Below, piece by piece: positions 6,575-8,719 of a stretch of 8,719 nt of DNA (the stretch's first letter is position 1; each line of letters opens with the position of its first letter). The position numbers and the translations under genes are program-made. This stretch comes from LC029 sp036676475. GTDB taxonomy: Bacteria > Bacillota > Bacilli > Aneurinibacillales > RAOX-1. Below the pieces are notes generated by a model that ran no database searches, had not been told where the DNA came from, and worked only from the letters and a program-made list of their open reading frames with translations. The stretch covers positions 1-8,719 of the forward strand of contig JAKFCU010000046.1 in assembly GCA_036676475.1 (NCBI GenBank). The letters run 5' to 3'.

Positions 6575-8008
6575 TTACGGTTTGACTTGTAACTGGATGT
6601 ACTCCTGTTTGGTCTCCAGCTGAATGTTCGGGAATAAGCGAGACAACTCCTCTTGACTGATGTAGGAAGACCCGTTTTTTAAGCTTAGTCCCTTCGTTGT
6701 ATCCACATAAAAAGAGTGAGAATTCGGTCCAAGCTGAAGAATAATTTCCCTCTGATCCGAATGATAATGAAGCTTACCATGGAATAAAGCGGCTAATTTC
6801 CGAGTAGAAACAAACCATTTTCCGTCCTCATAAAAAGCTGTATTTTCAGGTTTCTGTTCCTTTACGTGATTGATATACACCTCACCTGATGGATACAGTT
6901 TGATTGCATTATTACTAGATAAGACGTGAATGGCCGCTTGAAGTTGCTCTTCTGGATCTCCGATTTCGATATCGGGCGTGACACCGACATGATTGATCTT
7001 ATGTTGATGAGGTGAAAGATACTCATCAATAGTAAGCTTGAGAACCCCTGCAAATTGGAGCGGTATGGCTTCTTGAATCGTCCCCTTGCCAAAGGTTTGG
7101 GTACCAATAATCGTTGCCCGTCGGTAATCCTGTAGAGCACTTGCCACAATTTCCGATGCGCTGGCCGAGTACCCATTGACTAAGACAATGAGAGGTAACG
7201 GTTCCTTTTCTTGGTCCAATATTTCCAACGGTTCCATCTTCCCTTCTCGATCCTTCACCCAAACTAGCGGTCCCTCTTGAATAAAATGAGAAGCCAACTG
7301 ATTGGCAGACGTTAGGTATCCCCCCGGATTATTTCGCAGATCGAGAATGAAACCCTTGACTCCTTGACCTTTTAGGTTTTGCATTTGTTGCTTGAACGAC
7401 GGCATGAATTCTTCTGAGAAGGTGCTCAGAGAGACATACCCTATTTGGTTAGGGAGAACTTCCGAATAGACGGGCGGATACTCTATTTTTTTGCGCTCCA
7501 AATCTATCTGGTACAAGTGGTCCTTCCTCATCAATTGGAGTTGAACCTTTGTATTTTCATTTCCTCTTAGTTTGTTCACCATGAAATCTGTATCTTTTCC
7601 TTGAATAGACTCGCCATCGATCTCTAGCAATACATCTCCTACCTGAATCCCCGCACGCTCGGAAGGAGATAAGGGAATGACCTCTATGATCGTCAACTTC
7701 CCTTCTTGCTCGGCCACCACGATCCCTATCCCCGAATAGCTGCCTTCAAGATCATTCATAAAAGCTTCAAACTCCTCATCCGAGAAGTAGGACGTGTACG
7801 GATCCTCCAAAGACTCAATCATGCCTGCGATTGCTCCATTGGTGATTTCATCCGAGCTTTTGCCGCTTAGATGGTATTCGCTAAGAAGGTCATAGATCTC
7901 GAGTATCTTTGCTTGATTTATATCTACCGTTTCTGCATGCACCGATGAGGAGAAGAACATCACAGAGATACAAGAAACGGCTAAAACTTTTCGCATGAAC
8001 GCGCGCAT
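6575..8008 (-). CDS. Exported S41 C-terminal-processing peptidase (CtpA/CtpB-like) with a copper-amine-oxidase-N-like C-terminal domain
   Basis: Secreted or surface serine protease of 477 residues. The signal peptide is about 1-25, ending VHA. A short helical N-terminal region follows, with LEDPYTSYF at 67-75 typical of the family. The PDZ domain is about 88-165 (GIGIVV; GIQVGDVLLEIDG). The S41 core follows, with LDLRNNPGG at 222-230 and Ser283 in GYSASASEI; Lys308 in FGKGT and Gln312 complete the catalytic Ser-Lys-Gln set by comparison with CtpB and Tsp. Residues about 368-477 resemble Cu_amine_oxidN1 (FVSTRKLAALF, then SLKNGSSYISQEELSRLF), which is not part of B. subtilis CtpB. The chosen start at 8008 has AAGGGAGG six bases upstream and opens directly on the signal peptide; the in-frame ATG at 8083 would add 25 residues that block it. 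It is the first gene of the three-gene minus-strand run. Confidence 0.93.
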   Translation of the reverse strand: MRAFMRKVLAVSCISVMFFSSSVHAETVDINQAKILEIYDLLSEYHLSGKSSDEITNGAIAGMIESLEDPYTSYFSDEEFEAFMNDLEGSYSGIGIVVAEQEGKLTIIEVIPLSPSERAGIQVGDVLLEIDGESIQGKDTDFMVNKLRGNENTKVQLQLMRKDHLYQIDLERKKIEYPPVYSEVLPNQIGYVSLSTFSEEFMPSFKQQMQNLKGQGVKGFILDLRNNPGGYLTSANQLASHFIQEGPLVWVKDREGKMEPLEILDQEKEPLPLIVLVNGYSASASEIVASALQDYRRATIIGTQTFGKGTIQEAIPLQFAGVLKLTIDEYLSPHQHKINHVGVTPDIEIGDPEEQLQAAIHVLSSNNAIKLYPSGEVYINHVKEQKPENTAFYEDGKWFVSTRKLAALFHGKLHYHSDQREIILQLGPNSHSFYVDTTKGLSLKNGSSYISQEELSRLFPNIQLETKQEYIQLQVKP

Positions 8009-8014
8009 TGTATT

Positions 8015-8022
8015 CCTCCCTT
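8015..8022 (-). promoter_or_regulatory. Strong ribosome binding site fixing the S41 peptidase start
   Basis: On the minus strand AAGGGAGG is followed by a six-base spacer and ATG at 8008. This is the best Shine-Dalgarno match in front of any in-frame start here and argues against the longer reading from 8083. No convincing minus-strand sigma-A promoter could be picked in the 190 bases upstream. Confidence 0.75.
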
Positions 8023-8136
8023 GATCTGGTATATTTAGTTTACTAGATTGGAGGGTATTTGAATAGAAAAGGGAGGGCAACATTCAGAGTTATCATTCGA
8101 CCATTTTCGAGTGTGGTTCATTTTCTAGCGTCTGGA

Positions 8137-8166
8137 TTGGCTATTTCGATTCAGATCCTTTAATAT
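8137..8166 (+). promoter_or_regulatory. Possible sigma-A promoter for the small acidic protein gene
   Basis: TTGGCT at 8137-8142 and TAATAT at 8161-8166 are separated by 18 bases. Each matches four of six consensus positions. The -10 candidate sits inside a short inverted repeat, ATCCT at 8155-8159 and AGGAT at 8167-8171, which could be an operator or chance. The start codon lies about 30 bases further on. Confidence 0.35.
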
Positions 8167-8198
8167 AGGATGAAGAAAAAAGTGTAGGTGGTGTTTAT

Positions 8199-8510
8199 AT
8201 GGGGTTTTTAGACTCAATTTTCGGTAAAGACAAAGAAGAAGTGATCAATAATAACAAAGAAGTGTATCGAAAATTTCTTTTTAATTATGCGCAAAATCCA
8301 ACACATGAATATTTAAAGCAATTAACCGTTGAGGCTGGGCAAAATTATTATGCTTCTAAGCGCAAAAATGGCAAACTCACCCCGGAAGATGAGGAAATAA
8401 TCTTGCAGGATCTGGAAAAAGCCGTAATGGAGAATGCAAGCCATGATCCAAATGAAGAGGCAGAGCTTCGAAGACTTTACGAGGATTATCGGAAGAAAGA
8501 AGCTGAATAG
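8199..8510 (+). CDS. Small charged cytosolic protein of unknown function
   Basis: Protein of 103 residues with no signal peptide or membrane segment and no family I recognise. It opens with an amphipathic MGFLDSIFGK segment, then is strongly charged with acidic residues in excess. Helical stretches are likely at about 12-50 and 62-103, the latter containing TPEDEEIILQDLEKAV and EEAELRRLYEDYRKK. AGGTGGTG at 8186-8193 lies five bases before the ATG. The gene is transcribed away from the protease operon and appears monocistronic, ending near a strong terminator at 8650-8697. Its codons look more A/T-rich than those of the ECF genes, which may reflect a different history or simply its lysine, asparagine and glutamate content. 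The start N-terminus resembles small proteins that begin MG-F-L-D-x-(I/L)-F, but this is not enough for a function. Confidence 0.75.
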   Translation: MGFLDSIFGKDKEEVINNNKEVYRKFLFNYAQNPTHEYLKQLTVEAGQNYYASKRKNGKLTPEDEEIILQDLEKAVMENASHDPNEEAELRRLYEDYRKKEAE

Positions 8511-8545
8511 TGGTAAGAAAGCTACTGGCGAAATATCCTTATGCG

Positions 8546-8551
8546 TATAAT
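8546..8551 (+). promoter_or_regulatory. Perfect TATAAT hexamer downstream of the small protein gene
   Basis: The exact sigma-A -10 consensus occurs 36 bases after the stop codon at 8510, with no good -35 at 16-18 bases upstream. If it is active, a transcript of about 140 bases would run to the terminator at 8650-8697. The rest of 8511-8649 holds no gene I can support. Confidence 0.25.
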
Positions 8552-8649
8552 ACTTTCCGATAAGTGTAAGTACTAAAGAGGTACCCGGTTGAAATGGAGG
8601 CCGCTGAAAAACTAACGTTTTTCTCACGTAAGATAGGTTAGAACCATTG

Positions 8650-8697
8650 AAAAAGACGACTCTTCATTCAAAAGTTGAATGAGAGGCGCCTTTTTTT
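8650..8697 (+). terminator. Strong rho-independent terminator
   Basis: TCATTCAA at 8664-8671 pairs with TTGAATGA at 8675-8682 around a short loop. The stem continues with CTC against GAG after a bulged T, then imperfect G-C pairs, and outer A-U pairs with the T-run. Seven Ts follow at 8691-8697. It ends transcription from the small acidic protein gene or from a possible small RNA; the A-rich left arm means it might also work weakly in the opposite direction. Confidence 0.85.
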
Positions 8698-8719
8698 ACT
8701 CATTGAATCCATTATTAAG

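Noticed and set aside
8009..8083. Longer S41 peptidase reading from the ATG at 8083
   Set aside because: The added 25 residues would precede a clear signal peptide; AAGGGAGG directly in front of 8008 fixes the shorter start.
8030..8100. Minus-strand promoter for the protease operon (TTGCCC with TACCCT at 17 bases)
   Set aside because: The -10 match is poor, and no sporulation sigma-factor consensus was convincing either.
8596..8610. GGCCGCTG resembling part of the B12-box of a cobalamin riboswitch
   Set aside because: It is not the conserved GCCACTG, no other riboswitch elements surround it, and no cobalamin gene lies downstream in the window.
8594..8641. 15-codon reading frame starting at ATG 8594
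   Set aside because: The only purine-rich site (AAGAGGT) is about 12-13 bases away and nothing supports coding; too short to call.

Overview
The window looks like chromosomal DNA from an endospore-former-type Bacillota, most likely near Paenibacillaceae (Brevibacillus, Ammoniphilus or Paenibacillus-like). The reasons are Gram-positive Shine-Dalgarno sequences of the GGAGG type, a Gram-positive lipoprotein, an S-layer homology (SLH) tail, an ECF-class transporter and secreted S41 and S8 proteases. This taxonomic reading is inference. There is no tRNA, rRNA, transposon or CRISPR in the window.

Left half (1-4112, plus strand): the end of a gene for an SLH-anchored surface protein is followed by a compact run of four genes: a lipoprotein with a C-terminal DUF4430 (transcobalamin-like) domain, an EcfT transmembrane protein, a single-chain fusion of both ECF ATPases, and an ECF S component. 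The last four overlap one another by 4, 22 and 25 bases, so they are almost certainly translationally coupled. Together they make a complete dedicated ECF importer with its own extracellular lipoprotein, and possibly a cell-wall receptor upstream. Cobalamin or another corrinoid is the best substrate guess, from DUF4430 homology and family knowledge. No riboswitch is visible in the window to confirm it.

Middle (4113-4368): a convergent intergenic stretch holding four copies of a 13-base near-palindrome, CGGAAA-TTTCCG-like. They start 51, 61 and 51 bases apart and alternate between two sequence versions.

Right-centre (4369-8008, minus strand): a three-gene run of exported proteins, in transcription order an S41 C-terminal-processing peptidase with PDZ and a C-terminal copper-amine-oxidase-N-like domain, a subtilisin-family (S8) protease with two PPC-like domains and no usual propeptide, and a small signal-bearing protein of unknown function. 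The gaps are 11 and 26 bases, so they probably form one operon for extracytoplasmic proteolysis.

Right end (8009-8719): a divergent intergenic region, a small acidic cytosolic protein of unknown function (plus strand), and a 3' region with a perfect TATAAT hexamer and a strong intrinsic terminator that may define a small RNA or simply end the upstream message.
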